Shown here: in pieces, positions 36,452 to 47,599 of the stretch | Position numbering within the stretch: the first letter of the stretch is position 1 | How the letters are laid out: every line of letters begins with the position of its first letter | NCBI RefSeq assembly: GCF_020497125.1 | Contig: NC_059082.1 | Span: forward strand, 62,326,948-62,390,947 | Direction: 5' to 3' | Length of the DNA: 64,000 nt | DNA from: Mauremys mutica | Taxonomy: Eukaryota > Chordata > Testudines > Geoemydidae | Notes under the pieces: model-generated | Told to the model about the DNA's origin: nothing | Databases searched by the model: none | Seen by the model: only the letters and a program-made list of their open reading frames with translations | Made by a program: the position numbers and the translations under genes

Positions 36452-38644
36452 ATAATAATAGCTCTATCACACTCATCTACACTCAGTAGAGACTCTCTGC
36501 TGCATTGCAATGCAAAAATTAAAGCCATTTTTAAGTTCCACGAATAAGACAAAGAGTTTGACAGCAAACTAATTTATCTCTCTCCCCGTCCCTCCTCTTG
36601 TAACTTGAATTAGTCCAAGAGTACTTTGTTTTCCAAATGAAAAGACAAATAGCTGATATTCCTGGCTGAGTCTGTCCAGAGTGATTTTTGTCTCTATTTC
36701 AGTTAACATATAAACTCTTGAAAATGGGGGAAGTGGTTATGAAATACTAACATGGTTTCAGGCTGAGCAATGTTAACTGCTCACACTATAATATACACCT
36801 TCACTTTCATTCTATTATTTGTCATTTTAGACAGTGGCCAAGATTGTCTAGGGCCTCCAGGGCACATTCTGGAAACTCATAAGGATTACTGTGTTGATAA
36901 CACTACGCTGTCCACAATGATTTCATTGCTGTATCATCTGTGACTGTGTTTTACCTACACGAGATACCTAATAACAGTAAGTAGGGATAAAAGAGGTTCC
37001 TCATCTATAGCAAGTAAGGTAACATAACTGACAAAAGAGGTTGCTGTGGGCAAACATTTCTAAGGCAGCAGGGTGCTATTGTCACCCATTGCCAAATATT
37101 CATCAGGACAGGAAGAGTGAATGTGGCAAACTTCCCAGTATACACAGTGATCCCTTAGTCCTATACTTCAAAGGGGGGAAAATTAAGGTACAGGAAAAGG
37201 ACAAGAATAATTTAACAATATAGTATAGTTAACTTCAGCTACAAATAAGTTGACTCTCCCAACTGTTCTTGATTGCACTGAACTTTTTAAACACACCTTG
37301 TATTTGTGGTGCTTTGATGAGTAGCACAAGCTAATCACGCTATACAAATAGATGTGAGCTATGGCCCAGATCCTCAACAATATTTAGGCACATAAAGCCC
37401 CTTGGTTTCAGTAGACATTAAGTGCCTAAATGCTTTACAGGATCTGGGCCTAGTTCAGTTATTTAGAATAAGCAAAATCCAAACAAAAGGTTTGGCAGGA
37501 AGGCTGGGAAGTTTGAACCCCTATAAATCCAATAGGATTTTGTGTAAACTCTTCCATTGTAATAGCTTGTTTTCAGCCCACCAAAATTAACTGTTTTGTT
37601 CCAGCACCCTGAGACTGAGCAGTGACAAACACCCTCTCTGCAGTAATCTATGGGGCAGTTCATTGAACACAGCATTGAATATGAAGACATATTTTTTAAA
37701 AAAGAGTGTCCCTTGACTGGCTGAACTGAGTGATCAGTTGCAGTTAATTGAATACTCTAACTGGCTGAACATTAAATGGGCTGCATATGCAGAAGTGCTT
37801 TACAAATAGTAAATAAAATGTTTGAAGGTATTTTAAAATAAATTGCTTAAACATTTTTTATACAAAGGGTGTTTTATATACAAAAGTTATTTATTCCATA
37901 CTCTTTGTGCAGGCTGCCAGATAACCAGGATGTTTGACAGCAGGAAAAGGTCTTTTCAGCAATGATACAGTTATAATGGCATACATGAATTCTGACGGCT
38001 TGTGAAGTTCCCTAATTAATTCTTATATAGAGTTCCATTGGCAACAAAATGTATGTTTAGAGATAAAATGAAGCTCAGAGGAATTACTGAACAGTCTGTT
38101 CCTTTTTGTACCTCTTGCATTTAGTGTCCAGTATTGTTAATCGCTTTGTTTACCAAGCGGGGTATTGTTTATCACGCCAATGACACAAACGGCCTATTAT
38201 TTGAGGGAATAGCCCTCAACAAGGCTTAGAGGCTGCAAAGTAATTGCTTACATTTCATGTGTGTTCTGAGACATCAGGTTAAAGATCTCCCTCCTACCAG
38301 AAATCTTATTTCAGGACAATCACACCTCCTGGCGGGTGCTGTTCCATTTATAAAGTGGCTATTTAAAATAATTAAGGCACTGGCTCAAGAAAACGCTTAA
38401 AGTTCAGCACATGCTTAAGTCTTATCAAAGTTAACCTATAAACTGTGACACTGAAAATTTGAGCCATAATCTACCTGTAAGGAGGAGAAAATACTTACAT
38501 AAGCTTGTACTTCCACAGTAGTTAATGTGTGTATAGTGCTTTGAAAATGTAAATTATTGTATTTGATCGTGTGGGGAAAAGTTTGGCTAGCCTTGCTGTA
38601 ACCTATATACCCTGCTGCAAGCTGCATAGAAAACTGTGCCCTTG
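36452..38644. other. unique sequence, possible conserved noncoding region
   Basis: No gene is seen. It holds the palindrome at 37362. Around 38110-38335 the sequence is less AT-biased and has two forkhead-like motifs, TTGTTTACC (38147-38155) and TTGTTTATC (38165-38173), separated by 9 bases. This hints at an enhancer, which only cross-species comparison could show. Confidence 0.35.
37362..37451. repeat. imperfect palindrome, variant subfamily
   Basis: The left arm ggcccagatcctcaacaat...tttaggcac pairs with the right arm gtgcctaaatg...caggatctgggcc. It shares the GATCCTCA end with the main family but has an inner arm of the tttaggcac type. A half copy of the same type sits inside a MIR at 45541-45597. 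Confidence 0.7.
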
Positions 38645-38829
38645 GGGGGGGAGGGGAGGGTTAGCTCAGTGGGTTGAGCATTGGCCTGCTAAACCCAGCA
38701 TTGTGAGTTCAATCCTTGAGGAGGCCATTTGGGAGAACTGGGGTAAAAATCTGGGGATTGGTCCTGCTTTGAGCAGGGGGTTGGATTAGATAACCTCCTG
38801 AGGTCCCTTCCAACCCTATGATTCTATGA
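38645..38829 (+). repeat. tRNA-derived SINE with CR1-type tail
   Basis: The RNA polymerase III A box is TAGCTCAGTGG (38662-38672) and the B box is GAGTTCAATCC (38705-38715), 32 bases apart as in a tRNA. There is no acceptor stem or anticodon arm for a working tRNA. The 3' part (ggattagataacctcctgag...tgattctatga) matches the CR1 3' end at 36391-36451, so CR1 enzymes probably mobilised it. This is a turtle-type tRNA SINE. Confidence 0.9.
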
Positions 38830-40825
38830 AAGTATTGCTTAAGGAAATTCTAGACAAGATTGACACACAAAAATATATATTCATATCAAGTGCATTTCAG
38901 CAGCAATTGTGCCTAGCAAAGACATCCTTAGTGCAAGGAGATTATGAGCTTGACAAGTTCTTAAAGTATAAAGGTAAGAGAGAAAAAAGGCAGCCATGGT
39001 ACTTATTGCACAAGAGTATACTCAATGCAAAGACCTACACTAGAGTGCCAAACATAACAATTGAGGTTGCCAACAAGAAGTAATCATTTTAAAGACCCTC
39101 TAACTGAAAGACTATGAGTCTTCTCTATTTTTTATTTAACTTCCAGTTCTCTTAAATTAAAAAAAAACCCTTTGAAAATGAAAAACTCAGCTATAATCAT
39201 AGTTACTCCATCTTATTAGCTGCAATAAACACAAACATTTTTCCATGCACTTTTCCAACTGATTTTTTGAAAGTTCAGTTTTCATTCAGGCATACAAGTG
39301 TTTAATTAACAAATAGAAATTAAGCAAATTTAGACTGAATTATGTTAATCTAGAGCCTGATTTGAAGCCCACTGAGACCAATGGACATCTTTCCACTGAT
39401 TTCAATGGATTTTGGATCCATATTACTCCTATATACACCGCTTTCCTGTCTTTCTGAAATGGATCTGATTATGAACGTTTTATTGAGTCACAGTAGGGGT
39501 ATTTTCGCTTTAAAAGAGAAGATTAATAGGTGGGTCTGGTTGAAAATTTCTTGTCAAAACTTTTTCAGCAGAAAATTGGATTTTTGATTAAATGAAAATT
39601 TTTGCAACGTGTCTAATTTGCACAGCAAATTTAAGTTTTCTGGCTAAAAATTGAAAATTTTGAAGTTACTTTGACTTTTTCCTAGAAAACCAACCCCTCC
39701 TCCCCCGAATTGAAAAGTTTTGGGCCCAGGGTCTTTGGTTTTGTGAGTTTCAGTAAAAAATGGAATGCTTTTGTAAACAATTTAATTTTTGTTCATATTT
39801 TTAAAGGAAAAGAAAATTAATTTTGAACCGGCTCTATTCATAAAACTTTTACAAAATACAACCATTGACGAATGAATTATCTCTTTGGCTTGGTTTATAT
39901 TTTTAAACTTTAAAATTAAATAGAACATAAGCCCGTCAAAGTCAACAACTCAGGTGCTTAAAGGTAATCACATACTGGCAGAATCAAGGCCCAAAATAAG
40001 TAACTGACAAAAAAAATCAAACAGGTAATGATTTCTCAAATAAACTTAATTGACGCAGTGAGATGATTATTGAAGGATCCTTGTCCAAAACAGAGTTTAG
40101 AGGTTTATCTTAAAGAGGGGCATGTGACCACTATCTTTGACACGCTAGAAAAAATGTAACTATTTTAGGTACTGAGGGAAGTGAGAAAAAGGACACAGCA
40201 TATGGGCATAATTACATAATCCAACCCGCGTTCCCCCCTTCCTCCCCCCATGTCAAGCTTAATTAGAATAAAGACAGTAGAAGTACAGAACTCCAGTACT
40301 GAATAAATAAAGACAAACACAGTAGTCCTTTCAAACGTTTACTACATACACCAATAGATCTAAGCATCTTTGGTATTCCTTAAGAGCTATTCTAATTACA
40401 GCAAGTCTTTGGATATAACAATAAGAAAGGGGGGGAGGGAACCCACAATAGAACGAAAACTCTGGAGAAGCAAAAATTGCTGCAACATGCCTAATAATTA
40501 TTTTAAAATATTGTGTTCATTCCTTTGTTGTGGTTAACCACTGCAGAGGTGTGAATAGTTTAACAGCCCTTACTTCAATTAGCAGATATGCAAAACAAAT
40601 ATGCTGAAATCTTATTTGAATCATTTTCTCTCCCACATACATAATTTGCCACTTTGAGCAATTTTAATTTAAAATAAATCATTAATTTACTATTTTTTCC
40701 TCAAGAGTGTGTGATGAATTTCAATAGCATTTAAAAAAAATGTAGGAAAGATTCCTCAGTGTCTGTTTTATTTTAATGCTCTATATTGTATGAAATATCC
40801 TTATAAAGGGATATACACTATTATG
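38830..40825. other. unique AT-rich sequence, no gene seen
   Basis: A weak palindrome (ccactgagaccaatgg...ccactgatttcaatgg) is at 39368-39412. The AT-rich part at 39540-39835 (gaaaattttgaagttac, ttttgaaccggctctattc) resembles a decayed low-complexity repeat; a similar patch occurs at 58240-58310. Nothing else is recognised. Confidence 0.4.
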
Positions 40826-40940
40826 ATTCAGTATTGCAGGAGCACCTAGAGTGCTGAACTAACTGGGGGCCCCATTGTGCTAGACATGGCACATGTGCAT
40901 AATGAGAGACAATCCTTGCCCCAAAAATCTAACCCTGAAA
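40826..40940 (-). repeat. MIR/CORE-SINE-like 3' tail, reverse
   Basis: It contains gggggccccattgtgctag and gacaatccttgcccc, the reverse complement of the tail seen at 56605-56715 and 9025-9160. Confidence 0.55.
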
Positions 40941-40948
40941 ATAAGTAA

Positions 40949-41229
40949 GGCCTGGTCCACACTGGGGGGCAGTGTTGAGGTAAGATACGCAACTTCAGCT
41001 ACGGGAATACCGTAGCTGAAGTCAAAGTATCTTATCCCGACTTACCTCCCGTCCTCACCGCTCGGGATTGACGTCCGCGGCTCCCCCATCGACTCCGCTA
41101 CCGCCACTCGCGCCAGTGGAGTTCCGGAGTCGACAGGAGCGCGTTCGGGGATCGATATATCGCGTCTAGATGAGATCCCCGCAAAATCGATCGCTACCCA
41201 CCGATTCGACGGGTAGTCTGGACGTACCC
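40949..41229. mobile_element. Harbinger MITE, 281 bp
   Basis: It starts GGCCTGGTCCACACTGGGG and ends TAGTCTGGACGTACCC, giving imperfect terminal inverted repeats. The target duplication is TAA (40946-40948 and 41230-41232), as expected for PIF/Harbinger. An internal inverted pair (aacttcagctacgggaat/accgtagctgaag) follows the left end. It has no coding capacity. Its left 240 bases are the source type for the left end of the chimera at 15303. Confidence 0.9.
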
Positions 41230-41314
41230 TAAGACAGCCAAATGGCTGCGGGGGAGGATGATTGAGGCACAGAGGGATGAAGGGCTAAATTACCAAAAGA
41301 GCTCAGCACTTACA

Positions 41315-41390
41315 AGGTGAAATCCTGGCCCCATTGAAGTCAGTGGCCAAAGTCCTATTGACTTCACCCACCATCAAGGCCAGATTCTCT
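41315..41390. repeat. imperfect palindrome, aatcctggcccc type
   Basis: The left arm gtgaaatcctggccccattg and the inner gaagtca/tgacttc pair are clear, while the outer right arm is decayed. The same type is at 55647 and 62459. Confidence 0.5.
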
Positions 41391-41587
41391 CATTTGCACA
41401 TCAAAATAAATAACCAGCCTCTCGAAAGGGCTGTTGGGTGCTGAGCTCTTTTGAAAAATCTGGCTGCATGTGGCTTTCAAAGGTCACCTTGAGGTAGCTG
41501 GGTTTAATTTCCAGACGTCCTGAGTCTGATTCCAGTGCCTTGGGATGTAGTACATGGTATAGCATTACCACACCACAAGACTTGTAA

Positions 41588-41606
41588 AATATATATATAT
41601 ATATAC
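41588..41606. repeat. (AT)n microsatellite
   Basis: A perfect run of AT units. Confidence 0.9.
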
Positions 41607-41684
41607 TGATTACAGACATGACATCACCTCAGCTGTTAATTCACAACAATTATGTCACATTTGTGAATCACAAGTCCACTCAGG

Positions 41685-42030
41685 CAGGGGATCTCAACCT
41701 TTTTCTTTCTGAGCCCCCCGCAACATGCTATAAAACTCCACAGCCCACCTGTGCCATAACAACTGGTTTTCTGCATATAAAAGCTAGGGGTAGCAAGCAG
41801 GGCACTTGCCCAGGCCCCAGGCCACCCCATGAAGCTACATTGCTCAGGCTTCTGCTTCAGCCCTGGGCGGCAGAGCTCAAATCCCCGGCCTTCAGACCTC
41901 CGTGGCAGGGCTTAGGCTTCCTGCCCTGGGCCCCAGCAAATCTAACAGTGCCCCTGCTTGGCAGACCCCCCCTGAAACCTGCTTGTGCTCCCCCCCTCTG
42001 AGGGCCCTGGATCCCGGTTGAGAACCACTG
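41685..42030. mobile_element. hAT MITE, 346 bp
   Basis: It begins CAGGGGATCTCAACC and ends GGTTGAGAACCACTG, a terminal inverted repeat of hAT type. The flanks cactcagg (41677-41684) and cactaatg (42031-42038) match at 6 of 8 positions, consistent with an aged 8-bp target duplication. The GC-rich interior has frames on both strands that are chance. Confidence 0.85.
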
Positions 42031-42398
42031 CACTAATGAGAGCACGAAGCTGCCTGCAGATCCCATCAATCTGAGCATAGCCTTGCTAGTACTGCAGCAG
42101 AAATAAAGGGAAAATGTTTATAAAAATCCTCTAAGCCACAGCTCCTGGAGAGTTATTTGTGGAATGCTCCAAAGTGTGCTCAGCCCTTTGTAGACAGAAC
42201 AAGACAGGCCTCTGCCCAGTGGTGGATTTAGAGTTAGTGGGGCCCTGTACTCAGCTTCATTTTTGGGGCCCCTCTTTGGGACCCAGCCAAGAAAAAGAAC
42301 ATTCTCTCTTATCTCCCCGCCCCTCCTGTTTTTCATTCTTTTTTTCTTCATCCTCCTCCTATAAGTAATAGGAAGTAAATTAAAATAAAATGAGGTAC

Positions 42399-43621
42399 TG
42401 TGATGTTGCACTCCGTGTGTTTATGGAAATATGCTTCTGAGTGTAAATATGACATAACTGGAATATGCTTTATGCTAAATATGCCATGTAACATATCTCT
42501 GAAAATGTTATGATCTACCGAATCTATTCATCCTATTTGTATGCATGTATCATTTTTATATCTGAAGTTATGAGCGTTGGCTCTATGCTTGTATTTGAAG
42601 TGTTTGCTGTAGGAAATACATAAGGGAGGTTGAGCCAACATATTGTGAAGAAACTACTCAAGTAATTGGAAGTACTTAACTAACAATGGACTTTGGGAGA
42701 CACCAATCCACAGCTGAGCTTTCCTGGGACCATTCAAACTAATATGTAAACAATGGCATCAGCCTACAGAAAGCTGAACCATTCATGGACACGTGACTTG
42801 CCCACGTGGCTACAAACTCCATTTTGTTGCTGTGATTTTGCACTGAAGAACAAAGGGGTTTCCATCCACAAGAGAGAGACTATAAAAGGCCCTGGAAGCC
42901 CCTCCATTTTGTCTTCAGCTGGCTTGAGAGATGGCCCCTCCACCCCAAAGAGATACCTGAAAGAAACGAAAAAAGGAGTGTAACTACAGGGCTGTGAGTG
43001 ATTGCTGGACCCAGGCAATAAACTACAATTTTGGTCTGAAAAGGATTGTACCTGAAATAACATGCAGGGTGAGAAGTTAGTATTTGTAACTAGATCCTTA
43101 GTGTATTAAGTTAGCCTTGTGTGTTTTGTTTTATTTTACTTAGTAACTTACCTTGTTCTGTCTGTTATTACTTGGAACCACGTAAATCCTACTTTTTATA
43201 CTTAATAAACTCACTTTTGTTTATTAATTAACCCAGAGTAAGTGATTAATACCTGGGAGACCAAACAGCTGTCTCTCTATCGTGTTATAGAGGGCAGACA
43301 CCTTATGAGTTTACCCTGTATAAGTCTTATACAGAGTAAAACAGATGTATTCGGGGTTTAGGCTCCCAGAAAGACGGAATACTGGGTGTTGAGAAACTCC
43401 CTGTTAACTGAGAAGCCCCTGGGCTAAGTGGATTTTAGTTTCTGTGAACAGTAGGGGGACATGGCCCAACCTCTTGGTCTGTGTTGGAGCTAACTGGTGT
43501 GTCTAGCTCAGCAAGACGGGAGTGGAGGGAAGCCTTTTCTGGCTGGGGGGTTTGTTCTCAGTGGTATCCAAGCATATCTAGTGACAGTCTCGAGGGACTT
43601 TCTGTGACCCAACCCATCACA
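42399..43621 (+). mobile_element. solo LTR, 1,223 bp
   Basis: It begins TGTGATGTTGCACTCC and ends CCCATCACA. The target duplication GGTAC is exact (42394-42398 and 43622-43626). A TATA box, tataaaagg, is at 42891-42899 and the AATAAA signal at 43204-43209. No retroviral interior flanks it, so it is a product of LTR-LTR recombination. It belongs with the LTRs at 4436 (minus) and 8352 (plus). Confidence 0.9.
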
Positions 43622-43779
43622 GGTACCTTGATTGTTTTTGTAGTGTAACTTATTTTTCCACAGACCACTTGAAAATCGCTGAGGGTCTTGGTGGACTATT
43701 TAATGATCTTTCCAAATATTACTTGTACCATTAGCTAACTATTGTAAAGCGCTTGGATAAGAAAGCTTTATTAAAAAAA

Positions 43780-44110
43780 TGTTGGGGGTACAGGGTCTGG
43801 CCAGGATTTAGGGTGCGGTATGGGGCTCAGGGCTGGGGGTGCAGAGTCTGGGAGGAAGTTAGAGTGCAGGAGCAGGCTGGGGGTTGGGGTGCAGGGTCTG
43901 GCCAGGAGTTAGGATGCAGGAGGGGACTCAGGGTTGGGCCAGGAGGTTGGGGTGTGGAACACTTACCTGGGGCAGCTGCTGTTTGGTGCAAGGTATGCAG
44001 ATGGGGATAGGGGAGTGCAGGAGCTCCCGTTTGGTGCTCAGGGTAAGGGTGGGGGTGGGAATGTGTGGAGGGGTGCAGGAGTCAGGGCAGGGGGCTGGGG
44101 ATGGGAGCTG
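43780..44110. repeat. GC-rich degenerate minisatellite
   Basis: Irregular repeats of units like gggtgcagggtctggccagg and gttaggatgcaggaggggac lie inside the hAT-like element. The long frames around it on both strands are caused by base composition. Confidence 0.7.
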
Positions 44111-44569
44111 GGTTCGTGGGGGTGCTGCCGGTCCCCTGCCCCACTCCAGTCCCCTGCCCTGAATGGCTCATGGCAGAGGCTAGGGAGGGATATGTGTAGG
44201 GGGAATGCGGGGGCCCCGCCTTTGCTCTGCCCTGCCCCAATTCCACCCCTTCTCGAAGGCCCTGCCCCCATCTCTTCCCCGCCTCCTCCCCCAAGCGCGC
44301 TGTGACCTCGCACCTCCCCCAACCTCCCAGAGTGACATGAGCACCAGCAAACAGCTGTTTGGTGGCGGTGGTGGGGTGGGGACAGAAACACGGCACACTC
44401 AGGGGATGAGGCAGGGGAGGGGGGAGCTTGGCTGCTGGTGGGTGTGGAGCCTGCAGCAGGACCTGGCAGGACCAAGCTTCTGTCCCCGCAGCTGCCTGGC
44501 CCTCGGGCCCGCTGTCATTGGGGGGCCCCATGCCAGGGTACGCTGTGTTTTACGGTAAATCTGACTCTG

Positions 44570-45424
44570 CCCCCAAAAACTTGCTATCTACAAACACACC
44601 CAAAATAGAGCAGGGACGGGTTAAGGGATGTGCTAGCAAAGTGACCGAGGTGATGATTAGTTCCCGCAATGTTGGGTTCATGCTTTTTGGTAGGGTTGTT
44701 ATTTATTCATACTAAATAAAAAGCGTCAGATTCTATTACCCTTACTTGCATTGGGTAGCATCTAAGGAGTCCTACTGAAATAAATGGGACTGTTTGTAGA
44801 GGAAGACACTTCTCAATAGGCGAAAGCCTGAGCCCCATTAAAGTCACACCAACTTTAATGTGACTAGGATTCCCTTCCACCCCTGCCTCATGTGAGTAAA
44901 AGTATCAAAATCTGTTCGCTCCCATCCTAAAAGTCTCTCTTCAAATGAACTGAAGCTGTGAGTGTGGCTTTCTAAAGCACTGAGACATCAGTAGCCCAGC
45001 ATTTTGCTTTTGATATCTGCTTCTTCTACAAGAGCTACTTTTCTTACAGGGGTCACCAGGATGTCAGCTGTTCCACGTCAGATCCATGCACTGTATTACA
45101 AGCATAAAACCCCAAGGTCTGCATGAGATTTGCCACATAAATTGTTCTTTTCAAAGTGTACTCTGTGTACATTCAGCTAATGTACTCAAAATTCAGATTT
45201 AACCTCTGTTTATTAAACTATAATAATAAATAATAAAAATTAATAATAAAAATAAAGACAAAGGCATGGAATGTAATACTCATATGACTATACTGATTGG
45301 ATCCTGGGTACTGAGAACAAGCAGTGAACATTATGATAGGCTGGCATTTGATTACTCAGAGGGAGTTCTGCTTATGCAAGTATTGTAAGCTAAGCAGTTT
45401 ATAGTCTCTGTTAAGCACTGGAGT
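44570..45424. other. unique sequence, no gene seen
   Basis: There is an AT-rich simple stretch at about 45210-45265 (TAATAATAAA type). Nothing else is recognised. Confidence 0.45.
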
Positions 45425-45740
45425 GCAGGGTCTAGGAAAGTGGATTGAGAGGCAAATGACCTTGAGAGGCATGGGTTCAATTCCCAGCTTTACCAGGTTC
45501 CCTGTGTGACCTTGGGCCAATCACTGTGGCTCTGCGCCTCAGCTGAAATCAATGTTTGTTGGGTGCCTGAATACCTTTGAGTAACAGGGCCTTAGCCTCT
45601 CTGTTTCCCATCTGTAAAATGGGGATAATAAGCACTGCTCTACCTCAACAGGGTGGGGTCAGGCTAAATGCATGAAACATTCAGAGTTGCTCAGCTATTG
45701 TGGTAATGGGGACCTTATAAGTGCCTAAGATAGAAATAAA
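45425..45740 (+). repeat. MIR-like SINE carrying a half palindrome
   Basis: The MIR order is seen: gaggcatgggttcaattccc, tgtgaccttgggccaatcac, then gcctctctgtttcccatctg and taaaatggggataataagc. Between them at about 45541-45597 lies ctgaaatcaatgtttg...gggtgcctgaatacctttga, a half copy of the palindrome type at 37362. Confidence 0.75.
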
Positions 45741-45764
45741 CCCCATATGAATCTAACTTGACCA

Positions 45765-45875
45765 CTGATCTGCTGCATGACCTTGGGAAACTCATTTTGA
45801 CTATCTGCCTCAGTTTCCACCTTGTATACTGTGAAGAATAATACTTATACTCCTTTGTGAAACCCTTTGACATAT
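45765..45875 (+). repeat. second MIR-like copy, left part
   Basis: It contains gcatgaccttgggaaactca and tctgcctcagtttccacc, and ends with the 11-bp ctttgacatat (45865-45875) that is duplicated at 50972. The right part resumes there (gggggtggaaagcacttt) to about 51016. Confidence 0.75.
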
Positions 45876-45927
45876 AGAACAAGGAGTACTTGTGGCACCT
45901 TAGGCCTGGTCCACACTAGGACTTTAA

Positions 45928-46018
45928 TTCGAATTTAGCAGCGTTAATTCGAATTAACCGTGCACCCGTCCACACCAGGAAGCCATTTAATTCGACCTAG
46001 AGGGCTCTTTAGTTCGAA
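45928..46018. promoter_or_regulatory. subterminal TTCGAA cluster, left end
   Basis: TTCGAA occurs at 45928, 45948 and 46013, with attcgac and tgtcgaatt variants to about 46078; the right end has TTCGAA at 50706 and 50721. These are candidate binding sites for the Myb-like protein of the family. The binding role is inferred. Confidence 0.4.
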
Positions 46019-46825
46019 TTCGGTACTCCACCCCGACGAGGGGAGTAGCGCTAAATTCGACATGGCTATGTCGAATTAGGCTAGGTGTGGATGCAAATCG
46101 AACTTACTAGCTCCGGGAGCTATCCCACACTGCACCACTCTGTTGACGCTCTGGACAGCAGTCCGAGCTTGGATGCTCTGACCAGCCACACAGGAAAAGT
46201 CCCGGGAAAATTTGAATTCCTATTCCTGTCTGGACAGTTAGAATCTCATTTCGTGGTTGGACATCGGGGCGAGCTCAGCAGCACCGGCAGCGATGCAGAG
46301 CTCTCCAGCAGAGGAGTTCATGTAATCTCTGAATAGAAAGAGGGACCCAGCATAGACTGACCGGGAACTCTTGGATCTGATCGGTGCGTGGGGCGAGGAG
46401 TCTGTGCTTTCGGAGCTGCGCTCCAAAAAACGGAATGCAAAGACCTATGGGAAGGTCTCCAAAGCCATGAGAGACAGAGGATACAGCCGGGATGCAATGC
46501 AGCGCCGCGTGAAAATCAAGGACCCCAGACAAGGCTACCAAAAAATCAAAGCGGAAAATGGACGCTACGGAGACTGCCACCACTGCCCCACCAGTGACCA
46601 TGGACTCTGACGATGGGACAGTGTCAACGGCCAGTTCCTCGGCGATGTTCGCGGATGGGGAAGATGAGGAAGGGTTTGTGGACGACGAGGCAGGCGACAG
46701 CGCTTACAACGCTGGTTTCCCAGACAGCCAGGATCTCTTCATCACCGTCACGGAGATCCCCTACCAACGGTCCCCGGCCATTAACCCGGATCCTGAATCA
46801 GGGGAAGGAGCAGTCGGTAAGTGCT

Positions 46826-47173
46826 TTAACCATGTAAACTTTTATTCTTAATATAACAGGAATCTGAAGTATGTGAAAAGGAGGTCTCTCTATATATGGG
46901 GATAGAACAGAAATCCTCCTGGGAGATCTCCACGAAGCTCTCCTGGAGGTAATCGAAAAGCCTCCGCAGGAGGTTCCTGGGGAGAGCTGCCTTATTGGGT
47001 GCTCCGTGGTAGCACACTTTTCCGCGCGAGGCTTTCATGAGGTACTCAGGGAGCATTGCCTCCACGAGCACGGCTGCATAGGGCCCTGGTTTGTGCTGGT
47101 TTTCACGCAGCATGCGCTCTCTATCTCCTTCAGTGACCGTCCTCAGGGTCATCTCACTCGGAGACTCCTGCAT
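46826..47173 (-). other. antisense open frame in the Harbinger intron, 115 codons
   Basis: An open frame on the minus strand, opposite the Myb-like gene and inside its intron. It has a mixed hydrophilic composition with no transmembrane segment, signal peptide or domain that I recognise. It may be chance, or a relic of a third protein or of the transposase's 3' region. Confidence 0.25.
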
Positions 47174-47599
47174 CTAATTAGGGGAATTACTGTAATGTTA
47201 CGCCTGGTCCAAAGTATTTTTAAAAAATCTCCGGACAGACGACATAGCAGAGACTCAGCACGCTGCTGCGTGACGAGCGTAACGGAAACCCAAAGAATCA
47301 AATGGACGCTCATGGAGGGAGTGGGGACTGAGGACGCAAGGTATCCCACAGTTCCTGCTGTCTCCGAAAAGGATTTGCATTCTTGGCTGAGCTCCAAATG
47401 CTTCTAGGGTCAAAAACAGTGTCTGCGGTGGGTAAGGGCATAGCTCTGCAATTTACGCAGCCCCCACCCACCCCCAGAAGTGAAAGGGAAAACAATCCTC
47501 TCTTGACTCTTTTACATGTCACCCTATCTTTACTGAATGCTGCAGATAGACGCGATGGTGCAGCACTCAACACCAACATCCCTGCTCCCCCCATGCTAT

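Larger units (their letters stand above)
42217..44569. mobile_element. hAT-like non-autonomous element, split by an LTR
   Basis: The left end is CAGTGGTGGATTTAG and the right end is TAAATCTGACTCTG, whose reverse complement is CAGAGTCAGATTTA; 14-base termini match at CAG.G...GATTTA. Without the LTR at 42399-43621 (and one GGTAC) it is about 1.1 kb. A GC-rich degenerate repeat at about 43780-44110 (gggtgcagggtctgg, gttagggtgcagg units) makes up much of the right half. CTCTGCCC occurs at both edges (42210 and 44565) and could be the 8-bp duplication, but it overlaps the predicted termini, so the exact ends are uncertain. No transposase is seen. Confidence 0.65.

Noticed and set aside
38645..38829. 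Functional tRNA gene
   Set aside because: A and B boxes are present, but there is no paired acceptor stem or anticodon arm and the 3' part is a CR1-type tail; it is a SINE.
41618..42001. 127-codon Pro-rich frame
   Set aside because: It covers the hAT MITE and runs past its left end; a composition artefact.
44038..44558. Open frames of 117-149 codons on both strands
   Set aside because: They lie in the GC-rich degenerate repeat of the hAT-like element; overlapping long frames on both strands are a composition effect and no domain is seen.
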